DNA of 37,820 nt from a virus: the IMG/VR virus record IMGVR_UViG_3300034110_000680, positions 1 through 37,820 of that record; one strand, given 5' to 3'. Shown here one piece after another: positions 17,064 through 24,591 of the stretch. How positions within the stretch are numbered: the first letter of the stretch is position 1; every line of letters starts with the position of its first letter. The translations under genes were made by a program, and so were the position numbers. The notes below the pieces were generated by a model that was not told where the DNA came from, searched no databases, and worked only from the letters and a program-made list of their open reading frames with translations.

Positions 17064-17336
17064 TTAGAAAATCGCTCGGGTGTCGAGATTCAGCGGTCGG
17101 CCTGCGTCCGCCTGATTAACAATCATTCGCAAGAGCGACATGCGCTCGGCGTTCGTCATTGTCCGGCGTCCCGAGAAGGTCTGCCCGTTTACCGTCGAAC
17201 TCGTTAGCTCGAAAGCGCTATCCGGGTTTGTTGCCAGCGATAGAGCAAGCGACTTGGCTTCTGCCCGGATTACCGCGATAGCCGACGCATCACACGCGAT
17301 TGTCTGGTAAATGGATCGGGCTAATCTGGCGCTCAC
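17064..17336 (-). CDS. Head-tail joining protein, gpW-like
   Basis: A 90-aa protein with two predicted helices (MSARLARSIYQTIACDASAIAVIRAEAKSLA and TNAERMSLLRMIVNQADAG) and a strand pair between them (FELTSSTVNGQTFSGRR). The slot between terminase large subunit and portal is that of lambda gpW, about 68 residues, which seals the filled head. The FSG-R-x-MT...ER--LLR pattern is common to such proteins. It runs directly into the portal gene with one base between. Confidence 0.6.
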   Translation of the reverse strand: MSARLARSIYQTIACDASAIAVIRAEAKSLALSLATNPDSAFELTSSTVNGQTFSGRRTMTNAERMSLLRMIVNQADAGRPLNLDTRAIF

Positions 17337-17370
17337 AAAGCCGGTTTCCGACTGGTAGAGCGAATGTCAA

Positions 17371-19128
17371 TCAGTCATCCCCGCTCTCAAACAGGCGGAA
17401 CATGCGGGCGGCTGCTACCTGATACACTTCAACGTCCCATAAGTGATTGGCTCGCGACTTCTGAACCCATACCCGTTTGACTTGTTGCTCGCGCCCGACT
17501 TGGAACTCTTCCATGCGCTCGGCTTTGAAGTGCTTCCGGTAGGCATTCGACACGTCAGAGAACACCCGCCACTCCGCGCCCTGCCCCGATGACAGGCGCG
17601 CCAGCATGTCCTTTAGCGGGTTCGTCGCAACCCATACCCACCGGGCAATCCCTCCACGCGGGGCGGGCTTGCGCTGGATCTTTGAAAACGGGTTCTCGAT
17701 CCGCTTGCCGCTCTTTGTTTCGGCGGGCCAGCCGGGTTTTACGCCGTCACCCTTGATCCCCACCCAGCCGCGCCGGACGATCAGGTTCAGGATGCGCGCC
17801 TCGTCATAGCCGATGTCGATGAACGTCTTGTTCGGTTCCACCTTGAACTTGGCGACAAGCTCCGCGAGTTCCGTTTCGTCCCCGCCGCGCCCTGGCACGT
17901 AGCCCTCCCACAAAAGCGTTGATTCGCCGCCCTGCCACCATGCCCGAATGACCATCCAAAAGTGATCGCCGCCAACGTCGATGGTCGCAAACCGGCAAGC
18001 CTCGCCTTCCAGCGACTGCCCTTCCGCCACGTCGTCCCGGCTGTAACCGGAAACCGCAAGCGGGGTTGCCGTGTCCACCATGTCCTCAGACCAGAACTGC
18101 GCCCGCCGCTTCTGCCGCCATTGGCGAAGCTTCTCGACCGCGCCAAGCTTGGCCATGCGCTCGGCTTCCAGAAATCCCAGCACCTCGTTTGCCCACGGAA
18201 TCCACCAAACCGCCAGCGAGTCGATGTGAAAGCCGCGATAGCCGCGAACGGGCGACTCCCCGCCCGGTGTCATATAGCCCTTGGCCCCGTTGTCCATGTT
18301 CGACGACGAAAGCAAGCGGCGGTTCCCCACCGTGTCCGGGTATTCGTTGCCACAGTCGCAGCGCATCCGCGCCGTGTCCGCCGTGGCTTGCTCGTCAATC
18401 TTCCCGTCCACTTCGACCCTATCAAACTTCAAATCCTCAAACGAGAACGGGCGAGGCTGGCGGCAACCGGGACATTTCCACGAAAAGCTAGCCTTGTTGG
18501 TCTTCTGCCATTCAAGCTCAAACTCTGAGCCGGTGTATCCGCCCTGCGAAACAAGGTAAATCTTGCGGTTCCATCGGTCGTGATGCCGTGCCAGGAACTC
18601 GCGGACAAGCCCTGGCTTCCACGTCCAAACCTCGTCCCCGTAAAGCCATCGCATCGACTTTTCTTGGAAGTTCGACAGGTTCGCCCCGCCCATAATCAGC
18701 GGCATATGAGGAAAAAGAATCTCAAGCTTCCGCGATTTGTGGCGGTCTTCCGGCCATAGCGCGGCCAGCATTACGCAAGACCGGAGCGCCGGGGTTAGCC
18801 GCGACTCCGCCCAAAACTTAGCGTCTTCGTCGGTCTGCGAAGCGTATAGCATTGGGCCGGGATCTTCCGACACCACGTAAGGAATAAGAGCCTCGGCCAT
18901 TGTCGATTTGCCCGATCCGGTAGGGGCAAGAACAACGATATTCCGCGTGTCAAAGTCTGCCGCGCACTCCATTGGAGCTTTCCACCATGGCGTTTGCTCA
19001 GGGTCGAACTTACCTGAGCGCTCGCTATTCTGGATTTTAACATTGGCAGCAGCCCACTCCCACGGGGTTAGCCGGGTAGGCGGTCGCCAGCCTAAACAGG
19101 CCCCTTCAATTACCGGGTTCTTCCGCAT
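17371..19128 (-). CDS. Terminase large subunit, GpA family
   Basis: A 585-aa packaging motor-nuclease. Walker A is APTGSGKS near 68-75 and a Walker B-type WLYGDE near 161-166. A zinc-binding region follows (CPGC near 233, CDCG near 267). The nuclease half has TIDVGG near 390 and FIDIGYDEARI near 440, the acidic metal sites of the RNase H-like fold. GpA enzymes cut at cos sites and translocate DNA using ATP, so packaging is expected to be cos-type. It overlaps the small subunit gene by 23 bases. The C-terminal part keeps the portal-docking helices. Confidence 0.9.
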   Translation of the reverse strand: MRKNPVIEGACLGWRPPTRLTPWEWAAANVKIQNSERSGKFDPEQTPWWKAPMECAADFDTRNIVVLAPTGSGKSTMAEALIPYVVSEDPGPMLYASQTDEDAKFWAESRLTPALRSCVMLAALWPEDRHKSRKLEILFPHMPLIMGGANLSNFQEKSMRWLYGDEVWTWKPGLVREFLARHHDRWNRKIYLVSQGGYTGSEFELEWQKTNKASFSWKCPGCRQPRPFSFEDLKFDRVEVDGKIDEQATADTARMRCDCGNEYPDTVGNRRLLSSSNMDNGAKGYMTPGGESPVRGYRGFHIDSLAVWWIPWANEVLGFLEAERMAKLGAVEKLRQWRQKRRAQFWSEDMVDTATPLAVSGYSRDDVAEGQSLEGEACRFATIDVGGDHFWMVIRAWWQGGESTLLWEGYVPGRGGDETELAELVAKFKVEPNKTFIDIGYDEARILNLIVRRGWVGIKGDGVKPGWPAETKSGKRIENPFSKIQRKPAPRGGIARWVWVATNPLKDMLARLSSGQGAEWRVFSDVSNAYRKHFKAERMEEFQVGREQQVKRVWVQKSRANHLWDVEVYQVAAARMFRLFESGDD

Positions 19129-19627
19129 AGATAGCGTTTGTTTCGTCTGAAAGCCGCGTGAGGATCTCGATAACTTCGGCTTGAATAAGCTTCTGAATTG
19201 CCGGTGCGTCTAATCCCTCGGCCCTCGGCGGGATGTCCGAAGCAAACTTAAGTAGCTCGCCACGGGCGGCGGAAACTACCCGCGTTATAGACTGCCGCAC
19301 CTCGCCAACCGGGACAAGCTCGCGGGTTTCAACCTGAACCGCGACGATGCCCTTTAGCGCTAGAACCTTTTCCTTGAGGATCTTTACCGTGTCGATGTCC
19401 TGCGCTTGACGGATCGAAAGCTCCATGTCCTCTAGGCTTTGCGCCGTCGCTGTCGCCTCGGGCAAGCTCATCTTGGCCCCTGGTTGAACCCGGTGGCGCT
19501 TCTTGGCCAGCCACGCCGCAAGCTGGTCGGGGTCCTTGGCGTCCACTCCAGCCTTGGCAGCCGCCTTGATCTGGTTGTCGGTAAGGTTATTCTCGCGGGC
19601 TATTTGCGCCAGTGTCTTATTCTCCAT
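19106..19627 (-). CDS. Terminase small subunit
   Basis: A 173-aa helical protein. The N-terminus (MENKTLAQIARENNLTDNQIKAAAKAG) is a helix-turn-helix of the DNA-packaging type; a Lys/Arg segment KKRHRVQPGAK follows. Residues about 55-130 form coiled-coil-like helices and the C-terminus meets the large subunit. It binds the packaging site and directs the large subunit to cut there. It lies next to the 465-bp stretch that probably holds the site it recognises. The 23-base overlap with the large subunit gene supports translational coupling. Confidence 0.75.
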   Translation of the reverse strand: MENKTLAQIARENNLTDNQIKAAAKAGVDAKDPDQLAAWLAKKRHRVQPGAKMSLPEATATAQSLEDMELSIRQAQDIDTVKILKEKVLALKGIVAVQVETRELVPVGEVRQSITRVVSAARGELLKFASDIPPRAEGLDAPAIQKLIQAEVIEILTRLSDETNAIYAEEPGN

Positions 19628-19732
19628 ATCGGTGTCCTATCGTAATTATCTTTGCACTCGTAATGCACTCGCGCCGCAGCGCTTTAGCCGGTATCATAAG
19701 AAAGAGATTCCTTATGTGGGGTCTATTCTTAA

Positions 19733-19927
19733 TTATCCCGCGCTATCCCTGCGCCATGTCTTATTCCTAGCTAACCCGCGAGACTCCATGAAATCGCCGC
19801 AAGCGTTTCTTATTTGGCGACTATTACAGGCTGCCTCGTAGTAGTCCGCCCGCCCCTCCATTTCCTTTCTTCGCGTCTCATCGCGGCTGGCCTCTGTTTT
19901 TCGTGAGTAGCTGCACTTCTTACCCAT
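19733..19927 (-). CDS. Doubtful small ORF, unknown function
   Basis: A possible 64-aa Arg/Glu-rich protein starting MGKKCSYSRKTEASRDETRR. It has no recognised motif and no homology signal that I can state. It lies in the otherwise non-coding region before the terminase genes. Composition is charged and could fit a small DNA-binding protein, but base composition here is not clearly coding. Confidence 0.25.
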   Translation of the reverse strand: MGKKCSYSRKTEASRDETRRKEMEGRADYYEAACNSRQIRNACGDFMESRGLARNKTWRRDSAG

Positions 19928-19999
19928 GAGCACAGCTAAGGACATTCCCTAGAGCCTGTCAATAGCTGGTGAATCCCAGTTACCAGCCTATCCACGCAA

Positions 20000-20030
20000 G
20001 AAAGCCAACGCTTTTAATGCGCTGGCTTTC
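20000..20030 (-). terminator. Hairpin terminator after the replication operon
   Basis: Arms 20000-20011 and 20019-20030 form a 12-bp stem with one mismatch (GAAAGCCA at the outside), loop TTTTAAT. On the minus strand a TTTCTTG stretch follows, a weak U-tract. It lies downstream of the secreted-protein gene that closes the early operon and could separate early from late transcription. Confidence 0.5.
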
Positions 20031-20092
20031 CCGCTATAGATATTCGGAATTGACTAGTCTTTCAGAATCCCCTTCGTATCCCCTTGCTGGTT

Positions 20093-20422
20093 CTAGCGTA
20101 GGCTTCTGTCCTTGTTCAAGCCCGTCTTGCGCCTCGCTGATTCGGTGTCCACGACTTTCCCTCCCTCGCTAGCCGTTATCTTGTAGTCCGGCCCAAGGGT
20201 TAGCTTTAGCTTCTTGGTTTCGCCTGGCTGCACGGTCGTTCGGTCTTCCTTGCGGCTACCCCATACGACGCTCAGAGGTTGCTTATCGGCGCGTGCTGTC
20301 ACCTCGATTACCTTTTTGTCGCCCGTGCCCGTAGCCCGAACGGTGAGCTTGTCCTGATCCTTGATCGGTTCCGCTGTTGCGGTTGCGATGATGGCGAGGG
20401 CTGCGAAAAGTGCTGATTTCAT
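20093..20422 (-). CDS. Small exported protein, unknown function
   Basis: A 109-aa protein with a clear signal peptide: basic MKS, hydrophobic ALFAALAIIATATA, likely cut after ATA-EP near residue 17-18. The mature part is Lys/Thr-rich and probably beta-stranded (LTVRATGTGDKKVIEVTARA, LSVVWGSR, KLKLTLGPDYKITAS). It would be secreted or periplasmic. It is the last gene of the leftward early operon, an odd location for a secreted protein; exclusion or host-envelope function is possible. No family recognised. Confidence 0.6.
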   Translation of the reverse strand: MKSALFAALAIIATATAEPIKDQDKLTVRATGTGDKKVIEVTARADKQPLSVVWGSRKEDRTTVQPGETKKLKLTLGPDYKITASEGGKVVDTESARRKTGLNKDRSLR

Positions 20423-20458
20423 CCTTCTACGGTGGTCGGTTGCTGGCTGGCGTCAAGA

Positions 20459-20701
20459 TTATCCCGCCCTGCTCATGGCCAGCGCGTTTCTGATCGTCTG
20501 GACGGAGCGTGTGAACGCAAACGCCAGATCGCTCGTATCCACGCCCTGGTCATGCGCTAGCCGTATCGCGATGTTTCTCGCTGCCAGTGCGGCCTTGTTG
20601 GACTGGATCGGGTTCAGCGCCTCTGCCGGGTTGCACTCGCAGTCCCTGGCGGCTTCCCTGAGTGCGCTGGTGATGATTGCGGCGGTTTGGTGCTTGGTCA
20701 C
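20459..20701 (-). CDS. DnaA domain IV-like DNA-binding protein
   Basis: An 80-aa protein with GTG start at 20701, 2 bases after the SSB stop. The C-terminal half (NKAALAARNIAIRLAHDQGVDTSDLAFAFTRSVQTIRNAL) resembles the DnaA DNA-binding domain: an AR-x-IA helix, a turn, and a recognition-helix-like segment. It has no AAA+ domain, so it would bind DnaA-box-like sites without ATPase activity. It follows SSB and helicase, so a role at the origin or as a regulator of replication is plausible. The start is chosen over longer upstream frames because those lie inside the SSB gene. Confidence 0.5.
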   Translation of the reverse strand: MTKHQTAAIITSALREAARDCECNPAEALNPIQSNKAALAARNIAIRLAHDQGVDTSDLAFAFTRSVQTIRNALAMSRAG

Positions 20702-20703
20702 GA

Positions 20704-21018
20704 TTAGAAGGGGATGTCGTCCTCTGCTTCCTCCTGCGCCGGTGCTGCCTGCGCTGGCTGGCTCCTGCGAGTCGCCTCCGCTGCTGTCAGGTCGCGGCCT
20801 GCCCCACCTCCAAGCGTCTTGGCATTGCCGACGTAATCGGACTTCTCGCCCTTCCGGTCCTTGCCGAGATCCTGCTTGATGCTGTGCGTGTTCCCGAACT
20901 GGTCCTCGCCGTCGCGGTTCTCCCACAGGATGATCGAGCAATACGTGTCGCCGTTCTTGCCCTTGAAGAAGGCCGACTTGTCCAATTTATTCACTTTGAT
21001 CGTGGCTTTGATGTTCAT
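20704..21018 (-). CDS. Single-stranded DNA-binding protein (short SSB-like)
   Basis: A 104-aa protein. The N-terminal part (MNIKATIKVNKLDKSAFFKGKNGDTYCSIILW) has the strand pattern of a short OB fold, and the acidic C-terminal tip EEAEDDIPF is the hallmark of bacterial SSB, where it recruits replication and repair proteins. It sits between helicase and DnaA-IV-like genes. The leader upstream of ATG is A/C-rich (AAACAGAAACC...AAACACC) with no Shine-Dalgarno. The linker between fold and tip is Ala/Gln/Glu-rich (about 75-95). Confidence 0.75.
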   Translation of the reverse strand: MNIKATIKVNKLDKSAFFKGKNGDTYCSIILWENRDGEDQFGNTHSIKQDLGKDRKGEKSDYVGNAKTLGGGAGRDLTAAEATRRSQPAQAAPAQEEAEDDIPF

Positions 21019-21050
21019 GGTGTTTACTTGGTTTCTGTTTGTTCGTTGGT

Positions 21051-22379
21051 TTATTGCTGCTGGAATCGGGTCTTGCGCTCGGCTTGCGGCTTCTCGGGTA
21101 GTCCGTAGGTAAAGCGGAGCGTGTCACGGTCGAGGATGAGCGGGATTCGCTCGCCGCCTTTGCCGTTGTGGCTGTCCTTGGCGACAAGGATGTGCTGGTG
21201 TTCTCCGAAGTTGGCCTTTTTCTTGTCACGCTCGACGATGATCGAGAGCCACCAGTCGGCATCTTCCTCGATTGCTCGGGCTGACTTGGTTTCTCCTTCG
21301 GCCGTGACTTGGCAAAGGACGATGATCGTAATTTGAAGCTCATGTGCCAATTCTTGGAACCCGTTGGAGATTAGCCGCAATTCTTCCTCTGCATTTGCCC
21401 CTTGCCGCCTGTCACCGCGCAAAAGCCCAATCTGGTCAACAATTGCCACCTTGATACCGTGCATCCGGTGATAGCGGCGGATCGTTGCGTAGCATCCTGC
21501 GGCCTTGCGGGTCTTCGGTGCGGGGAAATGGAGGGTGCCAACCGATGATTGCACGGCGTCCCTGATGCGTCGCAGATCGTAGCCATTCGGCGCGTTGCCT
21601 TTCGGGTCTGACACCTTGCTGTGCTCAACGCCCGCTCGCTGAATGATGGTGCGCGAATAGACCGAAAGCGCTCCCCGTTCGTATGGCAGATAAAGCGTGG
21701 GGATTCCCTCGTCTGCCAGGTTTCCGGCAATCTGTGTTGCCAGCGTGCTCTTGCCGCCGCCAGGGGGGCCGCTGATGATTCCCATATGCCCGCCGTGAAG
21801 ACCGGGCAGGATACTGTCGATCTCGCCAATTCCAAAGGGCAGGCCCATCGGTGTCAGTTCGCCCGCAAGCCGTCGTTCAAACTTGTCTAAGAACTCTCGG
21901 GCAAGCGCCTTGGTGTCCTGTTCAACCTGATTTCCGGCGGCATAGTCGAAAATCGCGGAGAATGGCCCGCCAAGCGCCTCAAGGTAGTTTTCGCTGTCGT
22001 CACCCTCGGAGCAATCGAAAGCGGCTTCAGATGCCTCCTGAGCGGCAACAATGGCCATTCTGCGGGCGTGTCGGTTTCTGATTCGCGCAAGGTGGCTTTG
22101 GAAGTGTGGCCCGACCGCGTAGGTCAGCAGTTCCGAGAGGGTTGCCGGGCCACCAACGTCCTCAATCTGTCCCGCGTCGAAAAGAGATTGGGCGAAGAGC
22201 GTGATTTCAACCGGCTTCGCCTTGAGCATGTGCCGATAGATCGTGCGGTGCGCCGGGAGGAAGAAAATTTCCGGCTCAAGCGGGTAATCGTCGAGAAGGT
22301 CCGGTTGCTTGAAGAAGCTCGAAAGGACGAACTTCTCGGAGCCTTCGGCGCTCGGGAGGGGGCGGAGGATGTCGTTCAT
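21051..22379 (-). CDS. DnaB-like replicative helicase
   Basis: A 442-aa protein. Residues 1-110 match a DnaB N-terminal helical domain (EKFVLSSFFKQPDLLDDY, HRTIYRHML); residues about 175-420 are the RecA-like core with Walker A SGPPGGGKST near 203-212, Walker B-like KVAIVDQIGLL, and IIVLCQV. It unwinds DNA ahead of the phage replisome as a hexamer. ATG at 22379 chosen because it overlaps the upstream stop (ATGA). The longer frame to 22451 is overlap with the nuclease gene. It lies between the organizer/nuclease pair and SSB. Confidence 0.85.
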   Translation of the reverse strand: MNDILRPLPSAEGSEKFVLSSFFKQPDLLDDYPLEPEIFFLPAHRTIYRHMLKAKPVEITLFAQSLFDAGQIEDVGGPATLSELLTYAVGPHFQSHLARIRNRHARRMAIVAAQEASEAAFDCSEGDDSENYLEALGGPFSAIFDYAAGNQVEQDTKALAREFLDKFERRLAGELTPMGLPFGIGEIDSILPGLHGGHMGIISGPPGGGKSTLATQIAGNLADEGIPTLYLPYERGALSVYSRTIIQRAGVEHSKVSDPKGNAPNGYDLRRIRDAVQSSVGTLHFPAPKTRKAAGCYATIRRYHRMHGIKVAIVDQIGLLRGDRRQGANAEEELRLISNGFQELAHELQITIIVLCQVTAEGETKSARAIEEDADWWLSIIVERDKKKANFGEHQHILVAKDSHNGKGGERIPLILDRDTLRFTYGLPEKPQAERKTRFQQQ

Positions 22380-22963
22380 GGTCTGCGTTTGATTTGAATT
22401 CTCAAGTTGATCATCGGTGAGCCTGGCTTGTGCCCGTCTTCGGTTATCCACCCGTCCTCGTCATGCCGCTGGTCGAAAATCCTAGCTGTGAACACTCCGT
22501 CATCTTCCGCCCATTCATGGCGCGGCGTGTAATGGATGTTGAAGCATTCGGGCAAGAGCACGGAGAGAACCGATTGCGTTTCTAGCGGCTCAAGATGCCC
22601 GGTGTTGGCATCAACCCGCACAATCGACTCGATTCTAGGGTTGAGCCTGAAAATGATTTCGTCCCTTGTGTTGTCGCGCTCCTTGTCGTGGAAGGTCTTC
22701 CCGTCGAACTCAACAACCCAGATCCGGCCAGTCCGTGAGCACTCGAAAGCGTAATCAGCGCGGAAAGATCCGATTGGAACTTGGTTGCGGAGCGTGATGA
22801 AGTCGGGGATGTGCTTTGCTAGAACCCACTCGAAATCCTTTTCCCACGGTGAATCGTAGGGCATTTGGCATTCGTTCCGTCCGGGAACGATCTCGCCGCT
22901 CAGGAGCTTTTCAAAGCGGGCGCAAAACCGCTTAACGCAAAGGCTGGATGGGTAAACGCTCAT
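22376..22963 (-). CDS. PD-(D/E)XK nuclease, DUF559/Vsr-like
   Basis: A 195-aa protein with a restriction-endonuclease-like core: SPWEKDFEWVL near 38-48, a RADYAFE strand with D70, and VVEFDGKTFHDKERDN near 83-98 giving D87-G-K89. The strand after it (IIFRLNPRIESIVRV) fits the fold of single-domain nucleases of the DUF559/Vsr group. The ATG at 22963 overlaps the organizer stop (ATGA). Activity on DNA is inferred; substrate unknown. It sits between organizer and helicase, so it may process replication intermediates. Confidence 0.6.
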   Translation of the reverse strand: MSVYPSSLCVKRFCARFEKLLSGEIVPGRNECQMPYDSPWEKDFEWVLAKHIPDFITLRNQVPIGSFRADYAFECSRTGRIWVVEFDGKTFHDKERDNTRDEIIFRLNPRIESIVRVDANTGHLEPLETQSVLSVLLPECFNIHYTPRHEWAEDDGVFTARIFDQRHDEDGWITEDGHKPGSPMINLRIQIKRRP

Positions 22964-23646
22964 GGATTCTGCATTGAGTAGATTCGGGCCTTGTCGAGTT
23001 CGCCGGTCCAGTTGTTGAGCAAGACCTGCATTGTGGTGCGGCGGAAATCGTCTTTCGGGATGTCGGCCGCATAGAACTTCTCGATTTGCTCCCACTCTTC
23101 ATCGGTGGGTTCCTTGATCTTCTTTAGAGCATCAAGTTCCTTGTCGCTCCAGACGGTTGATTCCCTGCGGCCAAGAAGCTTGCCAATGCGGATTTGCAAT
23201 GGTGAAGGCTCGCGCGTTTCTCCCTCTCCTTTACCTGCTCCTTTACCTTTACCTTTACCTATGGGGCTTAGAAGCCCCTTGGAAGCCCCTTTAGGGAGAT
23301 AGATTTTGGAATCAGGAAACCTCTCTGACTGCTCAAGAAGAAGTGCGATAATCTGCCGGTGCGCGGGATTCTCCGGGTTCAGCGAATCATTCTTTTGATG
23401 CCGCAAGAAGTTCTTCACCCAATACCAACCGGAAGCCCCTTGCAAGCCCCTCTCAAGCCCCTTCAAAGCCCCTTTGAGGCTAGACGCTTCAACCTTGGTA
23501 TGAAAGGCCATGCCGTCCAAGTCTTCCTCCCAAAAACCTGCGTTATTGCACCGATCCAGCAGGTAAAGAAATACAAGCTTGTGAGCGCCAGGGAGAGCGC
23601 GAAACCATGGATCATCCCATTTCTGGCTTTCGGTGAACCTCTTCAC
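22960..23646 (-). CDS. Replisome organizer / replication initiation protein with internal iterons
   Basis: A 228-aa protein beginning KRFTESQKWDDPWFRALPGAHKLVFLYLLDRCNNAGFW, the N-terminal pattern of phage replisome organizers (lambda O / DnaD-like group). Residues about 57-72 (SLKGALKGLERGLQGAS) are encoded by 11-bp tandem repeats, and residues about 118-140 by a second repeat pair and the GKGKGKGAGKGEGE linker. The C-terminus is helical (EPTDEEWEQIEKFYAADI). It should bind the origin and load DnaB. Repeats inside the gene are discussed separately. It overlaps the gene upstream by 4 bases (stop TGA at 23643 in the ATGA style). Confidence 0.75.
   Translation of the reverse strand: MKRFTESQKWDDPWFRALPGAHKLVFLYLLDRCNNAGFWEEDLDGMAFHTKVEASSLKGALKGLERGLQGASGWYWVKNFLRHQKNDSLNPENPAHRQIIALLLEQSERFPDSKIYLPKGASKGLLSPIGKGKGKGAGKGEGETREPSPLQIRIGKLLGRRESTVWSDKELDALKKIKEPTDEEWEQIEKFYAADIPKDDFRRTTMQVLLNNWTGELDKARIYSMQNP
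23263..23291. repeat. Second iteron cluster: palindrome plus two direct AAGCCCCTT copies
   Basis: GGGGCTT at 23263-23269 faces AAGCCCC at 23272-23278 with 2 bases between, and AAGCCCCTT starts again at 23283, 11 bases after the copy at 23272. The same nonamer is used in the 23433 cluster. Beside it, 23231-23260 carries repeated TTTACC units. Confidence 0.6.
23433..23476. repeat. Four 11-bp tandem iterons (AAGCCCCTNNN), origin candidate
   Basis: Copies start at 23433, 23444, 23455 and 23466. All share AAGCCCC with T in the next position, and two or three variable bases follow. Period 11 is not a multiple of 3, so it is not explained by coding, and it places each copy on the same face of the helix. 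Lambda carries iterons inside its O gene in the same way. Confidence 0.65.
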
Positions 23647-23810
23647 TTGTCGTTTTGCTTTCTATGCTCGGGGCAGTTGCAGATTCCAAGATCAGGGTTG
23701 CCGTATGGGTGCCCTGTTCCGGCGCACCAGACACACGATGTATCGAGCGGGAAAGGCGGGTTCTTCGGTAGTTCTTTCGGGCTTTGCTCTTCGTCGAATT
23801 GGGAAATCAT
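23643..23810 (-). CDS. Small zinc-finger-like protein
   Basis: A 55-aa protein starting MISQFDEEQSPKELP. The C-terminal part has CVWCAGTGHPYG then CNCPEH, a C-x2-C...C-x-C-x2-H pattern of a small zinc finger. ATG at 23810 is chosen because a terminator-like hairpin lies between it and the alternative ATG at 23903. The longer form would add 31 residues whose codons make up that hairpin. It precedes the replisome organizer gene by an ATGA-type overlap. Confidence 0.5.
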   Translation of the reverse strand: MISQFDEEQSPKELPKNPPFPLDTSCVWCAGTGHPYGNPDLGICNCPEHRKQNDK

Positions 23811-23817
23811 AAAAGTC

Positions 23818-23882
23818 AAAAAACCCTCAACTCTCCCCACCCGTGAAGCCCCGGCAATGACGGGCGGATGGAGAGAATTGAA
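23818..23882 (-). terminator. Terminator-like hairpin in front of the replication module
   Basis: Minus-strand arms at about 23862-23882 and 23826-23844 pair over 14 bp (6 plus 8, one G-U pair) with a 2-base bulge and a 17-base loop, extended by a TCAAT/GTTGA pairing. A GGTTTTTTG run follows. It ends 8 bases before the start at 23810, so no promoter fits between. It could be a terminator/attenuator. Confidence 0.55.
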
Positions 23883-24059
23883 GGCTGTTTGTTCTGTGTT
23901 CATTGCTTTGCTACCGGGCTTCAACCGGGCCGCTCTCGCGACAACTGAATAGATGATCTTTTCGGCGGAACTGCAAACCCAACGCAAGCTGACCTGTATG
24001 TTGCGTCATTGCGGCGGAGTTTACCAAAACAGCCACCACTGGTTGACTAGCGGATTGCC

Positions 24060-24296
24060 TCACTTCCACCCTTCCCTGCGCTCGTTTGTCTCTGCCGCTT
24101 CGTGATCCACCAGTTCCCAGCAGCCGTTTCCCAGGTATCGCCGCCCGTCGATGATCCGGCCTCGTAGCATGTAGTCCATGCCCTCGACGGAGCAGAGGTT
24201 GCGGTGTGCGTAGTTGGTGGCTTCACCCGGTTTTGGCTTTGCGGTATAACCCGGAAACTCCTGCTTTCGTGCTTTAAAGAACGGGTCGGGTTTCAT
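24060..24296 (-). CDS. Small early protein, unknown function
   Basis: A 78-aa protein, start MKPDPFFKARKQEFPGY at 24296. It contains CSVEGMDYMLRGRIIDGRRYLGNGCWELVDHE, with two strands and a Cys on each side, and ends in a charged helix. It overlaps the end of the coiled-coil gene upstream by 23 bases. Not recognised. Confidence 0.5.
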   Translation of the reverse strand: MKPDPFFKARKQEFPGYTAKPKPGEATNYAHRNLCSVEGMDYMLRGRIIDGRRYLGNGCWELVDHEAAETNERREGWK

Positions 24297-24567
24297 GGCT
24301 TTCGTCCCGTGCCTCCTTCCATGCTTGGTAGGCGGGCAGCGCATGACTCCACGTGGCGCTGTCGGTCAACGCGGATGCCAGCCTGTCCGCCAGCGCCCGC
24401 TCTTGCTCAAGCTCTGCTTTAAGCCGTTCGTTCGCCTGCCAGATTTGCCGTCCGGTTTTTTCGCTGAAGTCTAGCTCGCGCTCTAGCTGTTCGTTCATTT
24501 CGTGCAAGTCTAGGATCTTCGCGTTTGCGTCGCCCTTGTGGCCGTTGCTGAGTATGTATGGGGTCAT
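24274..24567 (-). CDS. Small coiled-coil protein
   Basis: A 97-aa protein. Residues about 20-70 are a Glu/Leu/Arg-rich helix (MNEQLERELDFSEKTGRQIWQANERLKAELEQERALADRLAS) typical of a coiled coil. It follows a 12-bp perfect hairpin and an A/C-rich leader (ACAACAACCAAACAACAATC-ATG). Early location suggests a regulatory or scaffold role for replication genes; unknown. Confidence 0.5.
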   Translation of the reverse strand: MTPYILSNGHKGDANAKILDLHEMNEQLERELDFSEKTGRQIWQANERLKAELEQERALADRLASALTDSATWSHALPAYQAWKEARDESHETRPVL

Positions 24568-24591
24568 GATTGTTGTTTGGTTGTTGTTGGA

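Larger units (their letters stand above)
19628..20092. other. Mostly non-coding region upstream of terminase genes (packaging region candidate)
   Basis: A 465-bp stretch with a short inverted repeat CATAAG/CTTATG at about 19694-19715. TTCTTA-type elements recur near 19726, 19758, 19806 and 19917, and a pyrimidine-rich TTTCCTTTCTTCG lies near 19860. Position next to the small terminase gene and repeats of this kind suggest the cos region and terminase binding sites, which is inference. A leftward 64-70-aa ORF (about 19733-19927) lies inside. A terminator hairpin lies at its right side. Confidence 0.4.

Noticed and set aside
23433-23476. CRISPR array
   Set aside because: Units are only 11 bp with no spacers and lie inside a gene; iterons fit better.
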